Assembly: GCA_905221605.1 (NCBI GenBank)
Contig: CAJNDS010002069.1
Coordinates: forward strand, 212,041-276,040
DNA: 64,000 nucleotides
Direction of reading: 5' to 3'
DNA from: Symbiodinium natans
Lineage: Eukaryota; Sar; Dinophyceae; Suessiales; Symbiodiniaceae
Part shown: piece by piece, positions 35,935 through 47,533 of the stretch
Layout of the letters: each line of letters opens with the position of its first letter
How positions within the stretch are numbered: position 1 is the first letter of the stretch
The notes under the pieces: model-generated
The model's database searches: none
Told to the model about the DNA's origin: nothing
Seen by the model: only the letters and a program-made list of their open reading frames with translations
Program-made: the position numbers and the translations under genes

Positions 35935-36898
35935 AGTGTGAGTGTGTGAGTGTGTGTGAGTGAGTGTGTGTGAGTGAGTGTGTGAGTGAGTGTGTGTGTG
36001 TGTGTGAGTGTGTGTGAGTGTGTGTGAGTGAGTGTGTGAGTGAGTGTGTGTGTGTGTGTGAGTGTGTGTGAGTGTGTGTGAATGTGTGTGAGTGTGTATG
36101 AGTGTGTGAGAGTGTGTATGAGTGTGTGAGTGTGTGAGTGTGTGAGTGTGTGAGTGTGTGAGTGTGTGAGTGTGTGAGTGTGTGAGTGTGTGTGTGAGTG
36201 TGTGTGTGTGTGTGAGTGTGTGTGTGTGTGGGTGTGTGTAAGTGTTGTGTCGTGGTGTGTGTAAGTGTGTGTAAAGTGTGTGTAAGTGTGTGTACGTGTG
36301 TTGTGGGTGTGTGTGTGTGTGTGTCTGTGTGTCTGGTGTGTGTGTGTTAGTGTGTGTGGTGGTGTGTGTGTGATGTGTTGAATGTGTGTGTGAGTGTGAG
36401 TTGAGTGTGAGTGTGAGTGCGGTGTGTGTGGTGAGTGTTTAGTGGTGGTGAGTGTGTGTTTTGTGAGTGTGTTGTGTGTGAGTGGTGTTTTTGATGTGTG
36501 TGGGTGGTGAGGTGTGTGTGTTTGTTTGAGTGTGTGAGTGTGTGTTGTGAGTGTGTGAGTGTGTAGTGTGTGATTGTGTGAGTGTTGCGTGTGTGTGTGT
36601 GTGAGTGTTGTGTGTGTGAGTGTGTGTGTGTGTGTGTGAGTGTGTGTGAGTGTGTGAGTGTGTGAGTGTGTGAGTGTGTGAGTGTGTGAGTGTGTGAGTG
36701 TGTGAGTGTGTGAGTGTGTGAGTGTGTGAGTGTGTGAGTGTGGGAGTGTGTGTGTTGGTGTGTGTGTGTGAGTGTGAGTGTGAGTGTGAGTGTGAGTGTG
36801 AGTGTGAGTGTGAGTGTGAGTGTGAGTGTGAGTGTGAGTGTGAGTGTGAGTGTGTGTGTGTGTGTCTGTGTGTCTGTGTGTCTTTGTGTCTTTGTGTC

Positions 36899-36943
<45 letters not shown>

Positions 36944-36945
36944 TT
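35935..36945. repeat. One-kilobase TG/GAGTGTGT satellite
   Basis: About 1 kb of GTGTGTGAG-type units with higher-order periodicity; GAGTGT blocks dominate 36765-36855 and pure (TG)n ends the tract. The 200-290 codon open frames across it are artefacts. Confidence 0.95.
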
Positions 36946-37519
36946 CATGTGGCTTTGGGCTGCGCAGACAGCGGCGCGGGAATGAGCGACGTTTCGGCCA
37001 AATTGGCGCGAAGAGACATCTGGAGAGCTCGTCTTCAGCAAGCATTGTGCCGCATCTTTCCAAAAATAACAAAACACTCATAAGCGATCCCCGTGTTTCC
37101 TGTTCGATCCAAACAGTGCTCCAGAAGCATGCAGCTCCTTTCGCCGACATGGCAGAGAAACTTCTTGGTGCTACCGGGAAGAGGCATCTTTTCGAACCTT
37201 GCATTTGACGAACATAGACCACGTGATTCTGACCACATGCGAAGCTGACGTCAGATGTTCAGTCCACAAGATAACACTGATACAAGACAACTCTGATAGA
37301 CCAGTGTTGTGAGGAACTGCAAATCTTCAAGCGAGGGGAGGCTTTGAGGTTCAACAGACAGGCCGCATAAGCCGCATAAGGAACAAGCTGCAGAGATTGT
37401 TTTGATCACGTGTCCAGGACAGTGTGTCGGAGCTCCTTCGTCTGACACGTCTGATACTTGTGCACACAATTGTTCGAAACTCGAAACTACCAGTACCTAC
37501 TAGTTGAACGCGAAAGATG

Positions 37520-39070
37520 GACCTCGCATCAAAAGTGCCACATCGGCGTCCTCGGTGCGGATTTTCACAGCCCGATTGAAGGCCGTGAAGAAGTCGCTTG
37601 TGGAGGTCTTAAACTGTCGTAGATCAAACCTTCGTTGGTCACGCGCCTCCCCACTCACTTGGTAGAGGCGCAGGCAGGGTACGCAAAGGTCCAGGCTCGA
37701 AGACAGAGGTGTGTCTGAGAATCCGGAAAGTCGTCAAGCAGATGGTCAGTGCCTGCGGCGTGTGCTCAAAAGAACTATCTACCCCACCGGATGCTGTTCA
37801 CTGTGACCACTTTAATCAACTCGCCCTTTTTTGGACGTGCTTTCAGAGTCCTGTCCGGTTAATGCAACAACACGATTGTGTTGAGGATGCGGCTCTATTG
37901 GGACCAACCATGTGGATGTTGCCTGCCGCAGCACGACTTGCCACCAAAATAATTGCTGTCCGTCGGACTCCTTCCTATTCATTGATTCATTGGCATCTCT
38001 GACACACAGATGCGCTTGGGGAAAGACGCTTGGGAAAGCCAAGTCGGCGCAGTCCGCTCTTGTAGGAGGCAACTGCGATCCTGGGCAAGTCTGCTATACC
38101 CACATTGCTGCACAATGCTGGGCACTTCTTGCAATGACCAGCCTTTGCCTGTGCGGAATCAAAGCATACCACAAAGGCTTCCTGGAATGTGGCAGGAAAG
38201 AGCCAATCGACAGGGCCCATGTTGTCACTTCTGGTTCTTTCATTTTACGGTAGGACCGCAACATGCGGCCGCATGGCTTTTGTAACGCAGCCGGGCAGGC
38301 GTGCCAAAGGCATCGCTGGAAAACACCGCCTGGTTCTTCGTAAAATCGAAGATGGCGATCGCGAACTCGCCTTCCAGGACCTCATCAGGAACAGTCCTTG
38401 CAGACTTGTGAAAAAAAATGCTTGAAGCCAAGGGGCTAGTGGAAACGATGCGCCGAGGGAACTGTAGGCCGGAAGGATGGCCTCACCGTCCTCGCACCGG
38501 GACGAAAACAACGTGAAAACAACGTGAAAGCACTGAAAAAGTCGAAAGCCCTCAATCGGTATCCTGAGATCCAGGCAGAGGCGAAAGGCGGGGAGCCTTG
38601 CTCCACAGCTTCTTCGCTCAGCTGGCGCCAGTTGTAAATCTCCTGCAACCGCGGGGATGGGGCGAAATGGCGAAATGACTCGCAGCTGCCGGTTTGTGGG
38701 GCGCGTGCCCCATTGAAGAGAACCACTATGCGGCCATCCGCAGAGAAGAACGGCTGGGGTCTTCTCTCGCCTGTCCTGCCAGGCGTCTTTCGTGGAGACT
38801 GCTTCTTACAGCACGTCGACCTGAGGCAGCCACATGTGCAACAAGTTGTGCACGAAGTCGAAGCCTTGAAGCCTCTCGGCAGTAAACCCCAGGTTCATGA
38901 GCAATTACACAGAACATCTAAGGAGATGATCTTGCGAAGAACCATCGCCGGCGACTTTTCTGCAACTGCCACATCCACACGTTTAGAGACGCGCCTGACA
39001 TGGTTTGTCGCATCTGGCCCTCGAGGGCGCAAGAAGAAGTTGACAAACGTCAAGTTGGCGATGAGCCTGA
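37520..39070 (-). CDS. Asparagine synthetase-like protein (class II glutamine amidotransferase plus synthase), exons
   Basis: The family makes asparagine from aspartate, ATP and glutamine; the N-terminal domain frees ammonia. Pieces in order: near 39060-38970 (FFLRPRGPDATNH, the RGPD element), about 38860-38815 (FDFVHNLLHM), about 38765-38709 (PQPFFSADGRIVVLFNG, ending at a GC donor), from 38642 (EIYNWRQLSEEAVEQG; the join gives the NGEIYN signature), 38490-38456 (DGEAILPAYSSL), from 38380 (VLEGEFAIAIFDF and SSDAFGTPARL, the GEFA..D...DxFG element), about 38086-38032 (VASYKSGLRRLGFPK) and about 37612-37520 (FFTAFNRAVKIRTED). The N-terminal catalytic Cys and the SGGxDS ATP loop were not found; the last piece reads LLMRGPS where that loop would start, perhaps across an intron. 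It may be an amidotransferase-type relative rather than a true synthetase. Confidence 0.75.
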
Positions 39071-39671
39071 GGGTGAGAGCTTGATCACGAACTCAACGAC
39101 ACCAGCTCAACATGTTCAACAACAAGTCATCAAGTGCCCTATGCACTAAGCATTCTAGAGCAGATTCGGCACAACTAGACTGGAGTCACTGGTGTAGCAC
39201 GGCCGCACCCGTGACTTTGCGTGAACACGCATACATGACTCTATGACACGCAACCCTTGCGCACCGAGCATGTGGCTGATTCACCGCCAGGAAGGAGCAC
39301 ATCACGGCGCAAACGGCGCCCCATGTGCCAGAAGCGAAGTGTGGGTTGCAAGGCCCAAGTCAAGACTCTCCTATGGATCAGCCATCCGAGGGCCACCACC
39401 ATGATGCACAAACTCAGTGCCACTCAGCTCACTCCTCCGATTCTCGGTGTTTCTGGGTCAGTAAGCGCTTCATGCGCATCGATCGTAAAAGAAGTACATT
39501 ATTGGAGGTCTCGGGGCACGTTAGGCTGAGGTGATCTGTAAGGGATAAAGGTCACTCTCACAGCTCAAGACCCAAAGGCTGTTCCAGGTGGCAGCGGCAA
39601 TGCTCTTGAACAGTTGCTTAGTCCAACGACGTCTACAAGCTATCCTGCTTGCATCTGCTGGGGTCGAAAAC

Positions 39672-39722
<51 letters not shown>

Positions 39723-39723
39723 C
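39672..39723. repeat. GA dinucleotide repeat
   Basis: An interrupted (GA)n run; a second, cleaner one is at 49397-49444. Confidence 0.95.
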
Positions 39724-40319
39724 GTTGCTCGGGGGAAAGGAAACTGGCGGGGGCGGCACTGCTCGTCCCTGAGCCTCATGGCCGGGATTGGCTTGGCCTC
39801 CGCACGTCATGCATAAGAACCACAAGAGCCGCTGTGTCATGCTGTGTCATGCTGTGTCAATCGAGGACCATGGGTCGCCATGTTGGGCATGCATGAAACA
39901 AAAGAAACTCCAACGAAGTCGCAGCAACGGCCCGCGCACCTTCAGCTTGCTCGGGCGCAGCCCCCTTGCCACGGAGACAGGAACCACATGCCCCTCATGA
40001 AGAGCCCACGACCGCCAATCCATGCACAGCACCGCCCGAACTACCCGACTCCCAAATCCAAACACTACGTGTCTGGCAGCCTGTCTGCAATTAAACCCTA
40101 ATAGCTCCATCCGTAGTCTCGACTGGGTTCCTGCTCTTCATAATTTAGTGTTTCCGTGGTAGGCTCGGGCGTTTAGGGTTCAAGGAAATCAGAGCTCTTG
40201 AGGATCTATAGGGCTGTTAGTCTTTGTAGCCAGATATGTTCCAAAAGGAGATGGTTACCCTGACGTTTCATCCACCTCCAACAAGCACACGGCTCGTCGC
40301 ACAAGGTGACTAGGTGCCC

Positions 40320-41750
40320 AGCAACAGGGACGTGCACAGAGTGGTGCCAGACTTTGCAGTCATGACGAGGAGATCCTGATGCGCGCCATAGACAACATAG
40401 TAAAATGTCATAAAGGCTTTGCCGCTGCCACCATGGCTCATGTTGATCATCTGTTGATACGTTTTGCCTGAGCAGATGCGCGATGAACCCAGCGAAGCTC
40501 ATCATCACCTGTGACGATGGCTCGAGCCCTTGCACATGCCCATCAACCTTGACCCATCCCTCTGCGTGCCTTTGTCTTCGAGTGGGCAGGCGCAGCTCAA
40601 CTGCAAGTGCAAGGAGGAAGGTAAGAAATAAGAAACTGAAATGTCATGAAGATACACATTGGAAAACGTCCCCGTACGTGATCACTGTCACGGCCTGCTT
40701 GTCCTTCAGACCACGGAAGCAAGACAGCGGGATCTTCTTTACCAGGCCATTGGCGGTGACGGTCACCGCGAACTCGTGGCCTCTGCACACATGTCGATGC
40801 ATAATTGTGCGAGTATATGCAATATCAGCACTGAATAGCTTTCAGTACGGAGGGTGTTGGGCGGGGTTGGCAGATGGCGTGCACCTTGCAAGACGAAATA
40901 ACGCTACAAGTACCATCGGCATGCCCTTAGGCCTACAGCCCTCCCGCATGGCGTACGTAGGTAGATATTGTGATATACTGTGTATGCACACAAGTATCCG
41001 GTGTGTCGGCTGTCTGTCCACATCTTGGCAGCCTGGCCTTGGTCCTTCAGTGCACCGTGGGGAACGACGATGACCTCAGCGCGACGAATCAAAAGGACTT
41101 GCGGCTCAGAGTTCGGGGGGCTTAGGATGGTCTCGGGTTTGCCGGACAGCAAAGTGCCTGACTGAGGCTATGCAGTCGTCGTCTGGCAACTTCGGCGCCA
41201 GTTCTGCAATGGGCACCTGAGCCGTGATCGTCGCGCTGATTCTGAGTGCTTTGGAGGGTCGAGTCGGATGATTCCGCGTTGTCCTCTGCCGAGGCTTCGA
41301 CCGAGCTCTGCTTGCCATGCATCAAAGGAACGTCCAGCGCCTGCAAGCGCATTTGGCAACTTTCGTGGCCCTGCAAAACCACCACTGCGCTGGGACTGAA
41401 AGGTTTTCTACCACAAAGAGCAAGAGGACATGAAGCAAATGCCTGCCTAAAACGTCCTGTCGACTACGTTTGCTAGGCATCGGCCTGTTCAATCCAGTTC
41501 ATGTTATCACACTCTCTTCATATCAGTCAGGCTAACCCCCGAATGAGTGATGGCATATCCAGGATTATTGCGCGTAGTAACTGAGAACGAAGAGGCAGGT
41601 AATGGAATGCAGCGTCCCGCATCGCTTCGGCACGCTGTGAAGCTTGTGAAGGGCGTTCCGTGGCCCTGCTTCCCAGTGGCGCACACTCTCGGAGGCCTGC
41701 ATCCGAAAGACCTTCCCCTTGCGCGTGAAGGCCAAGAGGGCGTCGAATTC
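40320..41750 (-). CDS. gyrA: DNA gyrase subunit A-like C-terminal beta-propeller, exons
   Basis: The GyrA C-terminal domain is a beta-propeller that wraps DNA for supercoiling; in algae the gene is nuclear and the enzyme is usually sent to the plastid. Exons seen: about 41750-41697 (FDALLAFTRKGKVFRMQ, a typical blade, ending at a GC donor), 40780-40668 (113 bases, EFAVTVTANGLVKKIPLSCF) and about 40372-40320 (DLLVMTAKSGTT). A further stretch near 41070-41020 (EVIVVPHGALKDQ) may be another blade. Strands of the form LLxFTxxGKVxR and GLVKKxPL are what ties this to GyrA/ParC. The catalytic N-terminal domain was not recognised to the right. Targeting cannot be judged without the N-terminus. Confidence 0.68.
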
Positions 41751-41759
41751 CCGACAGGC

Positions 41760-44120
41760 AAAGGCCTTGCCATGCGCTTCGGACATCCGAGGTCATCTGC
41801 TAGCACTCATGTTCACATGCATGTCTTTTGGGCTGAAGCAAGCTTCCAGTTTTCTCAGTAGGTCGTAGCAGCTCGCGCATGCCGATAAACGGATGTGAAT
41901 GTACGGGTGACACCCACACGTCAACATGTGTTTGGTCTCTGCTCGTCACCAACTAGGCAGTCACATCAAGTCATCTTGGGTGATGGGGTCCGATATTGAG
42001 CGTGCGCATGTTTGCGGCGCATGTTCTCGGCTTTGACATAATCCTCTCTGGCCCTGATGTAAGTCGCAGAAGTTGACTCGGACACGCTGGTCGACAGAAG
42101 CACAGAATCCTGATGCTGCAGATCCTCTTTTTTGCTCATCTCGTACATCGTAGTTGCGCTGACGTAGTGGAAAGTCAGGTCTCGTCTGTGTAACGCCCCC
42201 TGCGTCTGCCACGCGTGGAGGCCGAACAGATTGCCTCAGCACATAGTCACTTCGCGGCCGCGAACAACTGGCAGTACTACATGGAAGTCCGAAGGCTTTC
42301 AACAAGAAGTTGTGCGGAGACGAGCAAACAGTGCAAGGCTTGATAGAAGCCACTTGAGAGAGCATGCTATGGTTCACTTTCGTCGCCTGCTATCAGAATA
42401 AAACTGAGGCCTTTTTCACACTGCCAGGGCACGGATTGTTATGTTCCGGCTGGCGGCCACTCGGCAGTTTGCAACATCCCCCCAGCCACCAACGGCTTCA
42501 GATTCCTCTTTCTGCTCTTGTAGAAATGCCTCGCGACCTTCCAGGAGCAAACACAACCAAGGAACAACCAGCCGTGCAGTTCGCATGCAGGGCTCAGGGC
42601 CTAGAGGGGTCCCAAAAGGGAGCATCGTCTAAAGAGTGCATGTAAGGGGTGTCGTGGCTTTACACACCCAGAATTTGGGCCGTCAACCGCTTCCTACAAA
42701 AATTGGCTTCAGGGCCAACCCCACCTACGAAACTTTCGCTGCTATTGGCCTGAAGCCAAGAAGGCCTGCAAGGCCCCCCTGCTAAAAATCTGCCCCCCAC
42801 CACCGCAGAGGCCACCAGCAGAGCAGTCAAAGAGCCCACATCCTCGAAAGCATTCAGAAGCTCTGGAGGTTCGATGTGGGGGTTTCCGAACTTCGGGGTA
42901 CCTTACTGGGGTCCTCATTATAAGGGAATCCCACTATTTGGGGATCTATATTGGGGGTCCCTTCTTTTCGTAAACCCCGATATGGCCGAAGATCCTGACT
43001 ACAGCGACCATGATTGTAGCTACAACCTCACGGACCTTTGATGCCGAGGATGAGCGGTTCTTCGGGGTCGAAGCGCTTCAGGGCCTTCTCGACATGGGAT
43101 GCCACAACATAATTGTCTGTGCCCAGGAGTACAGCCCAGTCCACACCTCAGGGGATACAGCACAGAAGGAAGCTCCGTCAAAGGCAAGCTGCCCCAAAAG
43201 AGGCCCTACACTCTATAAACTCTAAACCTCAAACCCTAAACTTCCTAACCTCCCTAAACCCTAAGCCAAAAAACCCATCGCCTCTCTCATAGGCATTGGC
43301 CAAGCCCACGGCATCCTTGCACGCGCCGCCCAGGTGGCTGTCTGGACACTCCGCAGCCGCATCCCAATGAACCTTCGCCGCCTGACAGGGCTGTAGGGTA
43401 CATATTTCTTGTACCCCCCAGAAGGACACCAGGTATCTACACTCACCAACATTAAAAAAGGAACCTTATTAATACACTCGCCAAAAACAGAAATATAAAC
43501 CCTGCTTCACGTGGCTGTACGTTGCGGAATCTTCGCTGCAATCCCCCGGCGCGCCCCTCACAACTTAGGGACGTATATTCTTTGGCATGCCTCTCTTCTT
43601 TTGGCGCAGGCTACTTTGAGCTCTAAGGGCGGGGAGGGGGGGGGGGGGGGGCGAATCATGTTCGTGGGTCCATTGGCACCTTGGTGGCCCCCAAGAAGGT
43701 TTTCACCGAAACACCGGGCAAGCCCTACACAGAACTTCCCTCCTGTTGTTGGGGCGTGCTGGAAGGGTACTCAGGGTGGCGCTTGGGCACCCTTCAGACA
43801 TCGGCAAAAGCGACCCCTGGCTTAGGGCCGATGTCAAGTCAAATCGAGTTTGGAGATTCGTTGAAGGCCTTTGCGGGTTCGGTTTACGGGGGCCTATGGG
43901 CAGATCCCCCCCCCCGCCTCTACTGGGCTGTCCTTGGCATCCACGCCAATGACTTGGATCTCGCCTTTGGCAGGCGTTTACTGAGTTTACCGGAGAATAC
44001 TCAAACCTTGGACTCGTAGACTCACGCTCCCCCACCTTCTCCTGGATTGGAGGCCCAAGTCTCGAGGCACGCCTGCAGCTGAGGCAGCTGGTGCATGCCA
44101 GCGCCAATGCCTGCAGCTAC
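41760..44120. other. Mostly unassigned stretch
   Basis: Holds the third MITE-like copy and weak minus-strand exon candidates at about 42148-41990 (ATYIRAREDYVKAENMRRKH) and 43385-43275 (AAKVHWDAAAECPDSHLGGA). The GyrA catalytic domain was looked for here and not found. Confidence 0.4.
42878..42978 (-). mobile_element. MITE-like dispersed element, copy 3 (inverted)
   Basis: The reverse complement of this 101 bp stretch aligns with copies 1 and 2. Plus-strand ends are GGGGGTTTCCGAA and TTCGTAAACCCC, a 12 bp inverted pair with one mismatch. Confidence 0.65.
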
Positions 44121-44129
44121 ACCCAGCAA

Positions 44130-44753
44130 GCTGAAAACGAGAGGACGCAGGATCTTCGGACAGCGGGGACAGTTGCGTGCCGCAAAGCTGCTGTAGAGGA
44201 TCTTGGGCGAAGCCTCGCTGCCCGCGTCCTTCGCGTAAGACCGGACCTTTTGCATGTCGCGCTGACTTTGGAGCAAACATACCTCGCAGTGGCAGAGCGG
44301 GCCAAAATAGGCACATACCAGAACGCCGAAGCAGTGAGCTAGCGACCCCGAGGAATCAAGCGCTTCTTATCACGTCCCCTCCAGTTCCCAACCGCCGAAG
44401 GGTTGGGTTCTATCTCAAGAGGCAGAGGGCAAACCCAGAGCCCTCGAAACGGAACGCCGGAACGGAACTGATGATCTTTGTCTTGCTGGCTGTTGGGTTG
44501 CACAGCTGGGTTAATAACTATAGTAACACTATAGTAACACATACAACCGCTCTGGCAGCACAGGCCATGGGCAGCAAGCAAGAGCAAGCCCCCCTAGTTG
44601 CAAAAGACCATGAAAGTGGCTGCTGAAACGCATTGAGCGCACCTGCTTGGTGACTGCTCTTTGCACAAACTCTGTCAGAGGTGTGGTCTTCGCTCTGTTC
44701 CCAGCTGCACCCCAGAGAAGTAAAGATAGTATCGCCACAGCTGTGGCTGCCAT
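44130..44753 (-). CDS. Unassigned protein with N-terminal signal sequence
   Basis: 44753-44643 starts MAATAVAILSLLLWGAAGNR, a clear signal peptide, runs through TTPLTEFVQRAVTKQ and ends CAG|GTGCGC (GT donor). About 44275-44145 reads RDMQKVRSYAKDAGSEASPK and NCPRCPKIL and may be a later exon. A secreted or plastid-routed protein is implied; function unknown. Confidence 0.4.
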
Positions 44754-45183
44754 GGCAGGCGAATTGCGTGAATGGAAGGTGCCGCCGTTTTTTCCGGCTC
44801 GCTATCAGATTTGAAAGTGGCTTTCTCGAAGTTCAGACATTTATGGATCCAAGCCTTTTAACCCTCCCGAGTCGACCAGGGACTAGGTCCACTATGTGCA
44901 GCATGATTGGGAAGCTGACAGCACTGATTGCGTCCGTCAAGTCATCCTCATCCATGTCCACGTCCTCCCCCTGCCACAGTGGGACAGACCGTTTTCCTGA
45001 GCCGATTCTTGGGCAAAGAAAGGACGCCTCTCCATCGTCTCCGCCTTGGGTTCAGAACGGTTAAGAGAGGCATCTGAGACAAGACAGCAATTTATCCGAA
45101 TATTTCTAAATTCTCCTGAATGTCGGACTTGCCGGTGCATCCTTTGCTTTCTTCTTTTTCTTGGCCTGGGCCTGACAGGCAGT

Positions 45184-45394
45184 AACCCTAAACCCTAAAC
45201 CCTAAACCAGTACATGCAGGACACTCAAGAGGCGACCGCCCACTGCACACCAACTCAGGCTTGAACGATCGATCTCCCAGCGCCGCGTCGAGCACCCTTA
45301 GGGTTTAGGGTTTAGGGTTTAGGGTTTAGGGTTTAGGGTTTAGGGTTTAGGGTTTAGGGTTTAGGGTTTAGGGTTTAGGGTTTAGGGTTTAGGG
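45184..45394. repeat. Opposed CCCTAAA and TTTAGGG arrays
   Basis: Three CCCTAAA units at 45184-45207, then unrelated sequence, then about fourteen TTTAGGG units at 45296-45394, the longest such array in the window. Orientation is outward-facing, not that of a head-to-head telomere fusion. Confidence 0.95.
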
Positions 45395-46149
45395 CTTACA
45401 GAATCAGCATGCCAGGAATGGATTTGGCACCGAGTTCTTGAGCCCATGCCCGTGGTCTATTGGGTTTCATCTGGCCTTCCAGCGGTCGGTGCGGATGCGC
45501 TTGATCTGGGAAAAGCCATCACTCAGAATCAGAACCTCAGACATAAGGGTGCTGGTCTTCGAACCATGCCATGGAGCACCTCTCCACATTGGGGTGGCGA
45601 GCTCCGGGCGCACTGACGATTCACAGAGGCATCGTCCTGGCAGGGTGGTGTTCCACCGGCCCTTGGAGAAGAGGGGCTAAGAGGGGCTAAGAGTGCTTCG
45701 AAGCTAAGCAGAGGTCCTCGAAGTAGCCGGCCTTCTTCATCAATCGGACCTCAGAACATCTGTCGTGCTGCATGTGCTGTGCTACAGGAGCTCCGAAAGA
45801 GCTTAGCATGAGCTGCAGGGTGCCCCGACCGCCTCTTGCTGTTCCTTCCGCTCTTCAGCCTGGCGCGAGAGAAGACAGAGAGAAGCTCCCCGAGATCTTC
45901 CGAGAGCAAGCCCAAACTGAAGAGCCTCTCCCTCTGTCAACTGGCCTCCACACCATCAAGCGCAGCCTCAAGCCGAACCAGGTCCTAGCATGGAAGGCGC
46001 AAACTGCGTTTTCTGAGCATTGTCTCCACAAACTATCTGCTTGTTGTCTCCGAGCACTTCTTGATGCGCATGCAGCCCGCGCGGTGTGCAAAAAAGCAGT
46101 AACAAGCTGTTTTTACATGGCCTTTCCACACAACACCCTGAACATGGAA

Positions 46150-46300
46150 CCTAGAGGAGGGGAAGGGCAGCAGGAGGCACCTTCTCCCACAACTGCTCCA
46201 GGGTCGTCGCCTCGGCAAACTCTCTGGCGCTTCGAACAAACTCGGCCACAAGCGAAGCGCGGGAAGCTTCAAGAGTGCCTCCATTGAGCAAGAGCTCGAG
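46150..46300 (-). CDS. Unassigned helical exon
   Basis: The frame reads ALSLELLLNGGTLEASRASL followed by VAEFVRSAREFAEATTLEQL and WEKVP, an amphipathic helical pattern. Neighbouring stretches at about 45860-45825 (AEERKEQQEAVGAP) and 45760-45715 (VRLMKKAGYFEDL) may belong to the same gene. Confidence 0.35.
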
Positions 46301-46325
46301 GCTGAGAGCCCCCCCCCCCCACCCC

Positions 46326-46384
46326 GCCCTAAACCCTAAACCCCGAAAATCCCGAAACCCTGAAGCCGAAACCCTAAACCCTAA
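46326..46384. repeat. Degenerate CCCTAAA repeats
   Basis: Imperfect CCCTAAA units after a poly-C run. A similar block of eight or so imperfect units is at 46987-47060. Confidence 0.9.
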
Positions 46385-47154
46385 AATAAAGGGGACACTC
46401 GTATCCGTTACCAGGTCCCTCCGTCTCTGGAGTTGAATTCCAGGTTCGCAGCGCATGCCAATGGCCAGAGCACGCGCCCATGTTACCAGTGCTGCGAATG
46501 ACGAGGATGTAAATCAGCATCCGGGCACCGAGGCGATGCTTGCAGCACTCGCGCCGCATCGTTGACGATGCGACGACCGGATCAAGCCAAAAGAGCCGTT
46601 CAGTCACACTGACTTCCTGGTGCCGAGGTGAACAATGCAGCCTCTGTTAAACGGCCCTGCCCATCCAAAATCCTGAAGATAAATGAAGAACCCCTGCAAC
46701 CTGAAAGATACTTCTTGACAGAAGTATGGAGTCTTTCTTGTTTTTGAATTATACAAATCCCGGAACTAGTCTTCGTATGACGTAGAAGCAAACATTTTGG
46801 TAGCTTTTCAAAACCTGCACACGACTGGGACGCACTTCTGAACCATGCCATATGTAGGGACGCACTTCTGAACCATGCCAATATCTGCTTGTATCGGCCC
46901 TGCCATGCTATTCAGCATGTCATCAAAAATGATGCGGGGCAAGCGAACGCGATGAGCCCTAAAAGGATCATCTTCGTGAAGACGATCCAAACCCTAAACC
47001 CCAAACCCTAAACCCTAAACCTCAAACTCTAAACCCTAAACCACAAACCCTAAACCCAAACGGCTCGTGGCCTTCAGCTCCTCCAGCTGCTGGTTCTTTG
47101 CCTCGACCTGCTGCTCCAAAGCCGCCAGACGCTCCTGAATCAAAACCATCATAT

Positions 47155-47341
47155 GGGGATATATATATATATATATATATATATACACGTATGTACATAC
47201 ATATGTGTATATTTATTCAGTTATTTGTTTGTTTGTTTTTTTTATTTTATATATGTACTATTTTATATGTACCGATATACATACATACATACATACATAC
47301 ATACATACATACATACATACATACATACATACATACATACA

Positions 47342-47372
<31 letters not shown>
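47155..47372. repeat. TA and TACA microsatellites
   Basis: (TA)n at 47158-47184 and about 24 TACA units at 47277-47372, just 3' of the last topoisomerase II exon found. Confidence 0.95.
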
Positions 47373-47377
<5 letters not shown>

Positions 47378-47533
47378 TGTACATATCTCGCATATATTGT
47401 TTCTGTCCTTGTTCATATGTAATGATTTGATTATTCACATTTATGTTGATACTTCTTCTTCTTCATAAGCTTCCTGATTGCAGAATATGAGTATGAAGGC
47501 ATTGTCTGCGGGATGCCAGGACAGACGAGTATC

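Noticed and set aside
35935-36945. CRISPR-like regular repeats
   Set aside because: There are no unique spacers between units; it is a simple satellite in eukaryotic DNA.
36347-37222. Long His/Thr/Leu-rich minus-strand frames of 212-291 codons and Cys/Val-rich plus-strand frames
   Set aside because: They are translations of the TG/GAGT satellite without any domain or codon bias.
46828-46883. Direct repeat of GGGACGCACTTCTGAACCAT
   Set aside because: Two copies 30 bases apart form a small local duplication; no element structure around it.
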